In this document: positions 8,296 to 16,657 of the stretch, one piece after another | Numbering within the stretch: the stretch's first letter is position 1 | How the letters are laid out: every line of letters starts with the position of its first letter | Assembly (NCBI GenBank): GCA_964486145.1 | Contig: CAZAMT010000021.1 | Span: forward strand, 1-29,093 | Origin: CAZAMT01 sp964486145 | GTDB lineage: Bacteria > Bacteroidota > Bacteroidia > Bacteroidales > JAAAOM01 | Length of the DNA stretch: 29,093 bases | Direction of reading: 5' to 3' | Made by a program: the position numbers and the translations under genes | Notes under the pieces: generated by a model | Databases searched by the model: none | What the model was told of the DNA's origin: nothing | The model's input: the letters and a program-made list of their open reading frames with translations, nothing else

Positions 8296-9999
8296 TTAAT
8301 CGAAATCAAGGTTAAATTGCTGCTTTAGCTTTTGAAGCGCTGGATTTTTTTCACTCATAAACCTGAATTTATCATCATCGGTGTAGAGTTTTCCTCCACT
8401 ATCCTCGTTTTCATCTTTGCTTAAGCGAACTTTTATATCAACATAATCATTACTGAAATGGTTTTTCAGATAATTTATTAACCGATGTTTAACGTCTTGG
8501 TTGAATTCTGCCTCCTGCGTACCGTTTTTTAGCTCAATTAGAATAACAAAATTCTTTTCTAATACCGGCTGAATTGCGCGCAGGGTATTATACATGCGTG
8601 GTTTTTTATCTTTCAGTGTTGCAGCAAATTTTTGCCAGTGCTCAATTAGTTCATCTTCTGTAAACGGGGTCTTTCGTTTTTCTTGTGAGGTGCTCTCTGG
8701 TGATGATATTTTTTGTTGAGCTTCCTTCGGATTCAATGCATCTTTTATAGATGGTGTTGAATGATAAGAAGATAAATTGGGAGTTTCAATTTTTTTCGGT
8801 TCCGCTTTTTTTGATGGAATCCTGGCTTTTACCGAATTATTTTGTGATTTTTCCTCTGGTTTTGCCGTAACTACGTTTTGCTCGTTGTTATCAGATTTTT
8901 TTTTTTGATTCTGGATTCTTCCTATCTGAATCAGAGTAAACTCTACAAGAAGCCGCTTATTTTTGCTGATTCTATAATTCACATCACAATCAGAACATAG
9001 CTTAAGGGCATTCAGAATAAAGCCCTCCGGCGCTTTCGTAGATTGTTCTTTATACTTTTGCTTTATATTATCACCAACCTCTAACAGTTGAATGGTTTCG
9101 GGATTTTTACATACCAGCAGATCACGAAAATGCGAACTCAATCCGTTAATGAAATTGTGCGCATCAAATCCTTTTTTCAGAATTTCATCAAAAGTTAACA
9201 ATGCCGTGGTTATGTTTTCGGAGAGAAATGCATCGATTAACCGAAAGTAGTACTCGTAATCAAGAATATTTAGATTATCAATTACTTTCTTATAGGTAAT
9301 TTTATTGTCGGAGAATGAGACAATCTGGTCAAAAATGGAAAGAGCATCGCGCATGGAACCATCCGCCTTCTGAGCAATGATGTTTAAACCATCGGGTTCG
9401 GCTTCAATGTTTTCCGTCCTGGCAATGAAATCAAGATATTGCACTACATCGGGTATTTGAATTCTGTGAAAATCAAATATCTGACATCTTGATAATATGG
9501 TAGGTATAATTTTATGTTTTTCGGTTGTTGCCAGAATAAAAATAGCATGCTTCGGGGGTTCTTCAAGTGTCTTGAGAAATGCATTAAACGCCTGTGCCGA
9601 AAGCATGTGTACCTCATCTATGATATAAATGGAATAATGACCAACCTGCGGAGGGATACGTACCTGTTCGATCAGGCTGCGTATGTCTTCTACCGAATTA
9701 TTTGAAGCTGCATCAAGCTCATGAATATTGTAAGCCCGGGATTTATTAAACGATTCACATGATTCACAAACATTGCAGGCTTCAACTTCTGTTGTTAGAT
9801 TCAGGCAATTGATGGTTTTGGCAAAAATTCGTGCACAGGTGGTTTTACCAACACCTCTTGGCCCGCAAAACAAATAAGCCTGTGCCAAATGATTGGTACG
9901 AATGGCATTTTTAAGCGTAGATGTAATGCTCTCCTGCCCTACAACCGAATTGAATGTGTCCGGCCTGTATTTTCGTGCTGATACAATAAAATTCTCCAT
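8296..9999 (-). CDS. dnaX: DNA polymerase III subunits gamma/tau
   Basis: A 567-residue clamp-loader ATPase (tau). The AAA+ part has Walker A GPRGVGKTT (46-54), the zinc cysteines Cys65, Cys75, Cys78 and Cys81, the Walker B DEVH box (128-131), and the sensor/arginine-finger SRC (170-172). Domain III ends near residue 365. After it comes a lysine/serine/glutamine-rich linker (about 366-440) and then a C-terminal tau-specific domain from about 447 (FTEDELIEHWQKFA). Exactly at the domain III/linker border the coding strand has 11 consecutive A (8906-8896), codons CAA AAA AAA AAA for Gln365-Lys368. A one-base backward slip or extra A gives ATC then TGA TAA, i.e. a 369-residue gamma-like product. 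A -7 box lies 23 bases before the ATG. Confidence 0.97.
   Translation of the reverse strand: MENFIVSARKYRPDTFNSVVGQESITSTLKNAIRTNHLAQAYLFCGPRGVGKTTCARIFAKTINCLNLTTEVEACNVCESCESFNKSRAYNIHELDAASNNSVEDIRSLIEQVRIPPQVGHYSIYIIDEVHMLSAQAFNAFLKTLEEPPKHAIFILATTEKHKIIPTILSRCQIFDFHRIQIPDVVQYLDFIARTENIEAEPDGLNIIAQKADGSMRDALSIFDQIVSFSDNKITYKKVIDNLNILDYEYYFRLIDAFLSENITTALLTFDEILKKGFDAHNFINGLSSHFRDLLVCKNPETIQLLEVGDNIKQKYKEQSTKAPEGFILNALKLCSDCDVNYRISKNKRLLVEFTLIQIGRIQNQKKKSDNNEQNVVTAKPEEKSQNNSVKARIPSKKAEPKKIETPNLSSYHSTPSIKDALNPKEAQQKISSPESTSQEKRKTPFTEDELIEHWQKFAATLKDKKPRMYNTLRAIQPVLEKNFVILIELKNGTQEAEFNQDVKHRLINYLKNHFSNDYVDIKVRLSKDENEDSGGKLYTDDDKFRFMSEKNPALQKLKQQFNLDFD
8896..8906 (-). promoter_or_regulatory. 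A11 slippery tract in dnaX (candidate programmed slippage site)
   Basis: Eleven A on the coding strand at codons 365-368. In the -1 frame the next codons are ATC TGA TAA (stops at 8893-8888). In the +1 frame a TAG stop comes nine codons later (8873-8871). Thermus thermophilus makes gamma by transcript slippage on an A-run in dnaX, and E. coli does so by ribosomal -1 frameshifting. Which of these happens here cannot be seen. Confidence 0.55.
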
Positions 10000-10021
10000 G
10001 AATGTTCCTTAAAATCACTGC

Positions 10022-10029
10022 CAAATATA
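10022..10029 (-). promoter_or_regulatory. -7 promoter box for dnaX
   Basis: The minus strand reads TATATTTG, an exact TAnnTTTG match, 22 bases before the dnaX ATG. No convincing -33 TTG is present at 19-21 bases. Confidence 0.5.
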
Positions 10030-10150
10030 AATAATAATAACCAAAATCTGGAATAAGGCGATTTGATGTTATTAACAATTGGCATGATCAAAATTCGAGT
10101 AATTTTCATATCAATGAAAAACATGATTCAAAAAATTGTTAACCAGCCCA

Positions 10151-10180
10151 TTGAATAACAAGAAAAAAAGCATACTTTTG
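10151..10180 (+). promoter_or_regulatory. promoter of the rpsF-rpsR-rplI operon
   Basis: TTG at 10151-10153 and TACTTTTG at 10173-10180, separated by 19 bases, fit the full Bacteroidota -33/-7 pattern. Transcription would begin near 10186, leaving an AT-rich leader of roughly 37 bases. Confidence 0.7.
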
Positions 10181-10222
10181 CACCTCAATTTTTTTAAATG
10201 TAATTAAAAATTAAGAGTAATT

Positions 10223-10573
10223 ATGGTAAATCAGTATGAAACCGTTTTCATTGCAACTCCCGTTTTGTCTGAGCTCCAGATGAAGGAAACGGTCGACAAA
10301 TTTAAGAACATCCTGAAAGATGGCGGGGCAGAGATTGTCCATGAAGAAAACTGGGGATTGAAAAAGTTCGCTTATCCCATACAGAAAAAATCTACCGGTT
10401 TTTATTATCTCATTGAATTTAAAGTTGAAGGAGAAATTATTGCTAAGCTTGAAACAGAATTTCGCCGTGATGAGCGTATTTTAAGGTTTTTGACTTTTAA
10501 AATGGAAAAATACGCTGTTGAATATGCAGAGAAGAAAAGAAGATTGGCTGAAACTAAAAAACAGGAGGCATAA
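10223..10573 (+). CDS. rpsF: 30S ribosomal protein bS6
   Basis: A 116-residue bS6, which pairs with bS18 on the platform of the small subunit. The typical start NQYETVFIATPVLS, the ENWGLKKFAYPIQKKSTGFYYLIEF core and the ERILRFLTFKM strand are all present, followed by a charged lysine-rich tail. It is the first gene of a three-gene operon (rpsF-rpsR-rplI), the usual bacterial order. The start has no good Shine-Dalgarno sequence (TTAAGAGTAATT precedes the ATG), in contrast to the two genes after it. Confidence 0.98.
   Translation: MVNQYETVFIATPVLSELQMKETVDKFKNILKDGGAEIVHEENWGLKKFAYPIQKKSTGFYYLIEFKVEGEIIAKLETEFRRDERILRFLTFKMEKYAVEYAEKKRRLAETKKQEA
10563..10568 (+). promoter_or_regulatory. strong Shine-Dalgarno sequence for rpsR
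   Basis: AGGAGG with an 8-base spacer to the ATG at 10577, lying over the last codons of rpsF. Such a perfect site is unusual because most Bacteroidota genes lack one. Confidence 0.8.
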
Positions 10574-10576
10574 ACC

Positions 10577-10846
10577 ATGGCAAATAATCAATCAGAGATA
10601 AGGTATTTAACACCACCAACCGTTGAAATCAAAAAGAAAAAGTATTGCCGGTTCAGAAAAAACCGGATTAAATACATTGATTATAAAGACCCTGAATTTT
10701 TGAAAAAATTCCTGAATGAACAAGGGAAAATTCTTCCCCGCAGGGTAACAGGCACTTCTTTAAAATATCAAAGAAAGGTAGCTGCATCCATTAAAAGGGC
10801 GCGGCACCTGGCATTATTGCCTTATGTAACTGATATGTTAAAATAA
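10577..10846 (+). CDS. rpsR: 30S ribosomal protein bS18
   Basis: An 89-residue bS18, the rRNA-binding partner of bS6. The signature KKKYCRFRKNRIKYIDYKD (19-37), the LRKFL-like helix (FLKKFLNEQG) and the PRRVTGTSLKYQRKVAASIKRARHLALLPY block are all present. It starts three bases after the rpsF stop with an exact AGGAGG ahead of it. In Bacteroidota ribosomes bS6, bS18 and bS21 together hide the 16S anti-Shine-Dalgarno end, so this protein and its own start site may be linked (see findings). Confidence 0.98.
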   Translation: MANNQSEIRYLTPPTVEIKKKKYCRFRKNRIKYIDYKDPEFLKKFLNEQGKILPRRVTGTSLKYQRKVAASIKRARHLALLPYVTDMLK

Positions 10847-10855
10847 AAATCATTC

Positions 10856-10860
10856 GGAGG
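10856..10860 (+). promoter_or_regulatory. strong Shine-Dalgarno sequence for rplI
   Basis: GGAGG with an 8-base spacer to the ATG at 10869, in the 22-base rpsR-rplI gap. Confidence 0.8.
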
Positions 10861-10868
10861 AATTTGAA

Positions 10869-11315
10869 ATGGATATTATATTAAAACAAGATATACCAAA
10901 CCTGGGATACAAAAATGACATTGTATCTGTTAAAAAAGGATATGCCCGTAATTATCTGATACCTAAAGGATTAGCGATAAACGCGACGGCTTCAGCAAAG
11001 AAAATGCATGAGGAAAACATTCGTCAACGTGCACATAAAGAGGAAAAAATCAGGAAAGAAGCGGAAGAAATGGTAGAAAAACTCAAAGATGTATCACTTA
11101 CCATTGGTGCAAAAACCAGTAGCAAAGGAAAAATATTCGGCTCGGTAAACACCATTCAAATTGCTGAAGCACTCAAAGAAAAGGGATTTGATATTGAACG
11201 AAAAAACATAAAAATAAAAGAAGATATGATCAAAGAAATAGGTAAATACAATGCTGTCGTCCGATTGCATAAAGAAATTACCGTAGATGTTTCTTTTGAA
11301 ATCGTATCAGAATAA
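10869..11315 (+). CDS. rplI: 50S ribosomal protein bL9
   Basis: A 148-residue bL9, an elongated two-domain protein at the base of the L1 stalk. The N-terminal domain has the family pattern MDIILKQDIPNLGYKNDIVSVKKGYARNYLIP (1-32). A long lysine- and glutamate-rich helix (about 45-75) connects it to the C-terminal RNA-binding domain, with GKIFGSVNTIQIAEALK (about 87-103). It is the last gene of the rpsF operon and is closed by a strong hairpin terminator. Confidence 0.98.
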   Translation: MDIILKQDIPNLGYKNDIVSVKKGYARNYLIPKGLAINATASAKKMHEENIRQRAHKEEKIRKEAEEMVEKLKDVSLTIGAKTSSKGKIFGSVNTIQIAEALKEKGFDIERKNIKIKEDMIKEIGKYNAVVRLHKEITVDVSFEIVSE

Positions 11316-11342
11316 CTTTTTTTTCGGAAAACGAATCAAGGG

Positions 11343-11371
11343 CACCGGTTGAAGTTTCAACCGGTGTTTTT
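11343..11371 (+). terminator. intrinsic terminator of the rpsF operon
   Basis: CACCGGTTGAA (11343-11353) and TTCAACCGGTG (11356-11366) form an 11-base perfect inverted repeat with a tight loop, followed by TTTTT. The T-run overlaps the stop codon of the convergent ridA gene. Confidence 0.85.
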
Positions 11372-11747
11372 ATTTTCCGGCGATCAGTTCAATTTCTATC
11401 TTTGCATCCAATGGTAACCCGGCCACCTGAAATGCTGCCCTGGCAGGTTCGTTTTCAGTAAAATACTCACCATAAACCTGGTTCATCTCCCTAAATTCAT
11501 TCATATCAGCCAACAAACAGGTTACTTTTAAAACATTGGTAAAATCCAGTCCGGTTTCCCTCAAAATAGCCTCAAGGTTTTGAAAAACCTGGCGGGTTTG
11601 CTCCGCGATATCACCCTGATTAAATTTTCCTGTTTCAGGATCTATGGCAACCTGACCAGATACAAAAACCAATCCGTTGTATTCTACTGCCTGATTATAC
11701 GGACCAATGGGTTTTGGCGCTTTTTTAGTGTTGATAATTTTTTTCAT
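11370..11747 (-). CDS. ridA: RidA family enamine/imine deaminase
   Basis: A 125-residue Rid (YjgF/YER057c/UK114) protein. RidA trimers hydrolyse reactive enamine/imine intermediates such as 2-aminoacrylate released by PLP enzymes. Visible features are the IGPYNQAVEYNGLVFVSGQ start (14-32), the QTRQVFQNLEAILRETG helix, the active-site Arg103 in PARAAFQVAGLP and the acidic KIEIE segment (116-120) that holds the catalytic glutamate. It begins 23 bases after the lptD stop on the same strand, so it is probably cotranscribed with it. A metabolic link to LPS export is not suggested. Confidence 0.95.
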   Translation of the reverse strand: MKKIINTKKAPKPIGPYNQAVEYNGLVFVSGQVAIDPETGKFNQGDIAEQTRQVFQNLEAILRETGLDFTNVLKVTCLLADMNEFREMNQVYGEYFTENEPARAAFQVAGLPLDAKIEIELIAGK

Positions 11748-11770
11748 ATTTTTTTATTTTATTAAACATG

Positions 11771-14485
11771 TTAATTATATCGATCCCAGGGACTTGATTT
11801 CTTGTCAAACTTGAGATCTTTTAAGATGGTTGATTTCACATTAATCGTAAAATGATAACTTTTATTTGGTCCAAATGGAATCAGGTGCAAACTCATTTCC
11901 CAGCAATGCAAATCACGGTGAATTCGAAAGCTTGTAAGTGAAAATTCGTCGCGTTCAAAATCATACCCGGTGCGGTAACTGATTTTCCATTTGGGTGTAA
12001 GACTAAAGTCCCCATTTAAACTGATGGTTTGAGTCAGGGTTTTTCGATCCAAAGGTTTTGAATAGTTGAAACTATAGGCGGCACTCACACTCCAGGGAAC
12101 ACTAAAATCAACGTAGTTATAACCAAACATATCTCCCACCGGGTTTCCAAATTCGTCCACGGGGAGGCCTGCATTGGATATGTTTGTTGATTCTTCTTCT
12201 CCTTTTTCATCATTTCCTCCAGCTTCCGAACGAAACGAAATATTCATGGAGACACCAAAACGTGTCAATCTGAACAATTTACTGTTTTTACTGAATGCAT
12301 ATTCGTTGACGCGCTGCATACGACCGTTGATGGTATCCGTGCCATATGGATCCAAACTTCCATTGGCATTGATGCTCAATTTTCTGTTAAACAGCGTAGT
12401 ACGTGCATTCATTGAAACAGGCCTCCAGTTATACTCTTCTGCAAAAATATTATAGCCGGTATTGAAGCTTAAATTATCAAGGAGCATTACTTTCTCGGTT
12501 TTCCCGACGGTATCATTTTTTGGAAAAATTTTCATTTCAACGTTATTGTTCAATCCAAGCGATACAGAACCTGAGCGACCACGGGCAGTCGGGGTTCCGT
12601 ATATTTCATCTTCAAATACCGAATAGTACTGTTCAACGCCATTAGCGTTGTTGTGGATTTCATTAGTCTCTGAGTTAATTACGGGCTGGTAATATTCAGG
12701 AACCAATCCTTCCATGTCGGGTGAAAAACTGATACCCGCTGTAGGCGAAATCATATGCCGGATAGCCTGTATCCGCCATTTTTCAGGGAAATTTTCGAAG
12801 AAACCATACACTTTCGGATTGATGGAGGTACCAACCGATGGTTTCCAGGCATGTGCATAATATAATCCTGGTTCATCTGTTTTTACAACGACTCCTGTAT
12901 CCCCAACTTCAGAAATTATGGATGGTTCATACACTTTTTTAACCTTGTTGGTATATACCATGCCGGTATAACTCACATTTGGAGTGAGGTTGAATAATCG
13001 AAGTAATTTGAAATTAACTGATAAGGGCACACTGTGTCGGTACCCGTTGTCGAAATCATGAATGGTTGTTGCCGGTGTAAACAGCAATGTATCAAATGTC
13101 TGGATTTCATTCCGCATTTCAGATGAATATCCAAGACGTATGTTTTGATACCATTTGGGTGTGCCTACCATGTTTTTGCCACGGAAAGGATAAATCTGGT
13201 TCATGGAAAGGTTCACATTCGGAACCGTCATGCTCACACTCTTCGTACGACTGTTTTGTGAATGATTCAAAGTAGTTGATAAGCTGAACGGGCTGTTTGG
13301 CCATATTTTTTGATATGAAACACTGGAAGTCTTTGTATTTGTAAGCCTTTCCTGAATGTTCAAACTATGATTTTGATCGAATGACCGTGTACTGTAATTG
13401 ACGCTGGCTGAAAAATTGCTGTTGGGATTGGCCTTTGGATCCTGGCGATGCGACCACTGAACGGAGACATCGGTTGACTTTGATGGATTTATCTCATTTG
13501 GGTCCGTAATATTCTGGTAATACCTCCCGTTAATGGTTCCTCCAAATTTATATCTTTTTTTATAGTTGGTTCCCAGTTGCAGTCCCCAGGTACCTCGCGA
13601 ATAAATATCGCCGGTTACCTTCAAATCCATGTAATCGTTGATAGGCCAGTAAAATCCACCATTTTTTAAAAAAAATCCACGATTGGTTTCCTCTCCGTAA
13701 ATGGGAACCAGAATTCCTTTGGTACGCTCAGCTTTTGTATTCGGGAAGAAACCAAACGGTAAAATCAAGGGTAGCGGGATATCCTCAATGACCAGGTAAG
13801 CCGGACCGGAAATAATTTTATCATTGGGAATGGCTATGGCTTTGGTTAAAGCCACATAATAATGTGGATGATCTGCATCGCAGGTGGTATATTTCCCGTT
13901 TTTAATATGAATATGACCGTTTGGTTGTCGCTTGGTTATTTCGCTGTGCAAAAAGCCATCCTGCTGCTCTGTTTTAATGTTGTTAATGTAACCTTTACGT
14001 GTCGCAAAATTATATCTTAATTTCTCGCTCTGAAATTCTTCACCGCCTTGTTTAAATATTGGTTCTCCGGCCAGTCTTCCGGTTGAATCGGGCATTCCTT
14101 TTGCAAAAACCTCGCGTGTTGACATATTAAATCTAATATAGTCAGCAGTTAATTCTATATCATCGTACGTAACATTGCCGTTTCCATAAAGATATATAAA
14201 AGCAGTATCTCCTTCAAAGGAAGTAATTACAGTATCTGCATCATAATTTACAGGATAATCAATAGCATCGCTGTCCGCCTCACTGATCAAGCCTGTATCC
14301 GCCACTGTTGTATCATTTGCCTGCAGCGTATCTTCCATAAAAGTATACGCAGTATCCATCCTAAATTCCCCTGTGTCGGCTATCATTTCAGTGGAAGGGG
14401 TTTCTTCCTGCCCCATTAGTGATGTGGATATTAAATGAAATACTATGGTTAATAAAAGAAATTTTATGAATATCCTATAAAACAA
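11771..14485 (-). CDS. lptD: LPS-assembly outer membrane protein LptD
   Basis: A 904-residue LptD (OstA), the outer-membrane barrel that inserts lipopolysaccharide into the outer leaflet. After a signal peptide (about 1-25) and an acidic Asp/Thr-rich stretch comes an OstA/LptA-like jellyroll (about 85-250; YGNGNVTYDDIELTADYIRF) and then a long barrel rich in aromatic strands to the end. The only two cysteines are Cys202 in the TTC motif of the jellyroll and Cys861 in LHCW near the C-terminus, like the inter-domain disulfide of E. coli LptD. The start is TTG at 14485: an in-frame TAG lies four codons upstream, and any later ATG would remove part or all of the signal peptide. It is transcribed divergently from the amidase gene. 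Confidence 0.92.
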   Translation of the reverse strand: MFYRIFIKFLLLTIVFHLISTSLMGQEETPSTEMIADTGEFRMDTAYTFMEDTLQANDTTVADTGLISEADSDAIDYPVNYDADTVITSFEGDTAFIYLYGNGNVTYDDIELTADYIRFNMSTREVFAKGMPDSTGRLAGEPIFKQGGEEFQSEKLRYNFATRKGYINNIKTEQQDGFLHSEITKRQPNGHIHIKNGKYTTCDADHPHYYVALTKAIAIPNDKIISGPAYLVIEDIPLPLILPFGFFPNTKAERTKGILVPIYGEETNRGFFLKNGGFYWPINDYMDLKVTGDIYSRGTWGLQLGTNYKKRYKFGGTINGRYYQNITDPNEINPSKSTDVSVQWSHRQDPKANPNSNFSASVNYSTRSFDQNHSLNIQERLTNTKTSSVSYQKIWPNSPFSLSTTLNHSQNSRTKSVSMTVPNVNLSMNQIYPFRGKNMVGTPKWYQNIRLGYSSEMRNEIQTFDTLLFTPATTIHDFDNGYRHSVPLSVNFKLLRLFNLTPNVSYTGMVYTNKVKKVYEPSIISEVGDTGVVVKTDEPGLYYAHAWKPSVGTSINPKVYGFFENFPEKWRIQAIRHMISPTAGISFSPDMEGLVPEYYQPVINSETNEIHNNANGVEQYYSVFEDEIYGTPTARGRSGSVSLGLNNNVEMKIFPKNDTVGKTEKVMLLDNLSFNTGYNIFAEEYNWRPVSMNARTTLFNRKLSINANGSLDPYGTDTINGRMQRVNEYAFSKNSKLFRLTRFGVSMNISFRSEAGGNDEKGEEESTNISNAGLPVDEFGNPVGDMFGYNYVDFSVPWSVSAAYSFNYSKPLDRKTLTQTISLNGDFSLTPKWKISYRTGYDFERDEFSLTSFRIHRDLHCWEMSLHLIPFGPNKSYHFTINVKSTILKDLKFDKKSSPWDRYN

Positions 14486-14495
14486 TTTTATGTAC

Positions 14496-14503
14496 TATTT
14501 TTG
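14496..14503 (+). promoter_or_regulatory. -7 promoter box for the amidase gene
   Basis: TATTTTTG matches TAnnTTTG, 45 bases before the amidase ATG, in the short gap (63 bases) between divergent lptD and the amidase. A -33 element is not clear. Confidence 0.45.
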
Positions 14504-14548
14504 TAGCGTTAATACTGGAATGCAAAGCATGCAAAGCTAAAAAAATCA

Positions 14549-15691
14549 ATGGATATAATGATGAAAAAATATATAAGCCATACATTATCTTTAAAACGTA
14601 ACCATTTCCGGTTTCTGATATCGGGGCTGTTATTATTTTTCATTTTTACCGGTCAAACAAGTGCTGATGAACCGGAAAGAAACAAAATTCGTACCGTTGT
14701 TATTGATCCGGGGCATGGCGGCAAAGACCCCGGTACGTTGGGTAAAAAGACAAAAGAAAAAGAAATTGTACTTGGTATAGCCTTGAAACTTGGCAAATAC
14801 ATCCAGGAAAATCAGAAGGATGTGAAAGTAATTTATACCCGAAAAACGGATGTATTCGTTCCCCTGCATGAACGGGCTGAGATTGCCAATAAAAACAATG
14901 CAGACATATTCATATCCATCCATGCAAATGCTGATCCTAAATGGAGAGCAGAAGGAACAGAAACCTATGCCATGGGATTACATAAATCTGAAGATAACCT
15001 GGAGATTGCAAAGCTCGAAAACTCGGTAATTCTTTTAGAAGAAGACTATACAACCAATTATGAAAATTTTGATCCGAATTCAGCGGAATCGTATATATCT
15101 ATATCCCTGTTGCAAAACATTCACCTGGAACAAAGTCTGGAATTTGCATCTTACATTCAAAACCAGTTTAGGGAGAGGGCAAAACGCAAAGACAGAGGAG
15201 TAAAACAGGCCGGTTTTTTGGTGTTATGGCAAACCACCATGCCCAGTGTACTGGTGGAAACGGGATTTTTAAGTAGTTCGGAAGAAGAAAAATTTCTTGC
15301 TTCCGACATGGGGCAGGATTATATTGCCTCAGCTATTTACAGGGCATTCAGAGATTACAAAAACGATGTTGAAAAAAACAGTGTATTTTATGCCGTCAAA
15401 AATTCAGAACCAGTTGTAAATGGCAATGACATCAGGTTTAAAGTACAGGTTACCGCTTCAAGAAACTCTATTCCTTTAAGTTCCGAGTATTTTAAAGGCC
15501 TCCCCAATGTTGAGGAATTTTTAGTGGAAGACATGTATAAATATGCTGTTGGCAATAGCAACAGGTATAAGGACATTGTGGAGTACAGCCAAACAGTAAA
15601 AAAATATTTCCCGGACGCATTTATTATTGCATTGAAAAATGGAAGAATTATACCTGTGAACGAGGCAATTGAAGAACAAAAAAACAATTAA
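14549..15691 (+). CDS. N-acetylmuramoyl-L-alanine amidase (Amidase_3)
   Basis: A 380-residue cell-wall hydrolase that splits the bond between MurNAc and the stem peptide. A signal peptide (hydrophobic 22-36, then SADEP) exports it. The catalytic domain (about 47-275) has all zinc and catalytic residues of the AmiA/AmiC family: His56 in IDPGHGGKDPG, Glu72, His126 in SIHANAD and Glu238 in LVETGFLSS. A C-terminal extension (about 285-380, FKVQVTASRNSIPL) looks like a SPOR-like or similar wall-binding fold, as in other Bacteroidota amidases. ATGs at 14558 and 14561 are other possible starts. The MCE gene follows after 15 bases. Confidence 0.95.
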   Translation: MDIMMKKYISHTLSLKRNHFRFLISGLLLFFIFTGQTSADEPERNKIRTVVIDPGHGGKDPGTLGKKTKEKEIVLGIALKLGKYIQENQKDVKVIYTRKTDVFVPLHERAEIANKNNADIFISIHANADPKWRAEGTETYAMGLHKSEDNLEIAKLENSVILLEEDYTTNYENFDPNSAESYISISLLQNIHLEQSLEFASYIQNQFRERAKRKDRGVKQAGFLVLWQTTMPSVLVETGFLSSSEEEKFLASDMGQDYIASAIYRAFRDYKNDVEKNSVFYAVKNSEPVVNGNDIRFKVQVTASRNSIPLSSEYFKGLPNVEEFLVEDMYKYAVGNSNRYKDIVEYSQTVKKYFPDAFIIALKNGRIIPVNEAIEEQKNN

Positions 15692-15706
15692 AGAACAAAA
15701 AAATAT

Positions 15707-16657
15707 ATGAAAATTAATCGGGAAACACAAATCGGGTTATTGGTTACCGTGGCAATTGCCATGCTCATCTGGGGGATCAATTTTTTAAAAGGTCGAAATC
15801 TTTTAGCCAGCGAAAGGACGTTTTATAGTGTTTACAACAAGATTGACGGACTCTCAGAGTCTGCACCCGTTCTTGTCAATGGCTATAACATTGGTATTGT
15901 TTCAGACATTGAACTGAATCAAAACAATAATAACCAGTTGATCATTACCATGGGAATTCATAAAAAATATGATATTCCCTTAAATACCGTCGCGCAGATC
16001 CAAAGCACTGGTTTTATTGGTGGCAAATCGGTAATATTGATGTTTCCGGATAAAATCACAGGTTATCATCAGGATAAAGATACCCTGAATTCCAAGTACA
16101 AGGAAGGAATGGATGCACTGGTTGAAAAAGCAGAATCAACAGCAGAGGAATTGGTAAGTTCGATCGATTCAATCTTAACTTCGTTGAACAAAATACTTGA
16201 TAACGATACACAAAAACATCTGAAAAGTGTTTTTGAAAACCTGGATAAAATAACCTATGAGCTGAATGCCACCCTGCACCAGGGAGGAGATTTAAACAGG
16301 TCGCTGAAAAATCTTGAGGGATTTTCAGGTTCCCTTGCATCCAATGCAGAAAATCTTGATAATGTATCTGCCAATATATCAACCTTTAGCGATTCTTTAA
16401 CCCAACTTGACATCAATAAAACCCTTACAGAATTAAACGATGTACTGTCGCAAAGTAAAAATATGCTCCAAACCGTTAACTCGGCTCAAGGTACAGCAGG
16501 AAAGCTGATTTACGATGATTCGCTTTACGTAAACCTGAACCAGGTTACTATTCGTTTGGACCATTTGTTGAATGATCTGAAGGAAAATCCAAACAGATAT
16601 GTTCATTTTTCGTTGTTTGGCCGAAAAGACAAAGAAAACCCAGCAAAGGAAGAATGA
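15707..16657 (+). CDS. MCE/MlaD family lipid-transport protein
   Basis: A 316-residue protein with one N-terminal membrane helix (about 8-27) and an MCE domain (about 37-115; FYSVYNKIDGLSESAPVLVNGYNIGIVSDIEL, then GFIGGKSVILMF). After it comes a long helical region (about 135-290) rich in Asn, Ser and Leu. MlaD-type proteins form hexameric rings that carry phospholipids between membranes, usually with an ABC transporter (MlaE/MlaF). Neither partner gene is in this window. It is cotranscribed with the amidase. The family is clear. The name mlaD would overstate orthology. Confidence 0.9.
   Translation: MKINRETQIGLLVTVAIAMLIWGINFLKGRNLLASERTFYSVYNKIDGLSESAPVLVNGYNIGIVSDIELNQNNNNQLIITMGIHKKYDIPLNTVAQIQSTGFIGGKSVILMFPDKITGYHQDKDTLNSKYKEGMDALVEKAESTAEELVSSIDSILTSLNKILDNDTQKHLKSVFENLDKITYELNATLHQGGDLNRSLKNLEGFSGSLASNAENLDNVSANISTFSDSLTQLDINKTLTELNDVLSQSKNMLQTVNSAQGTAGKLIYDDSLYVNLNQVTIRLDHLLNDLKENPNRYVHFSLFGRKDKENPAKEE

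Noticed and set aside
10181..10222. Possible bS6:bS18-binding leader in rpsF mRNA
   Set aside because: The known leader motif needs a CCG in a bulged stem; this leader is almost purely A/T with no CCG and no convincing stem.
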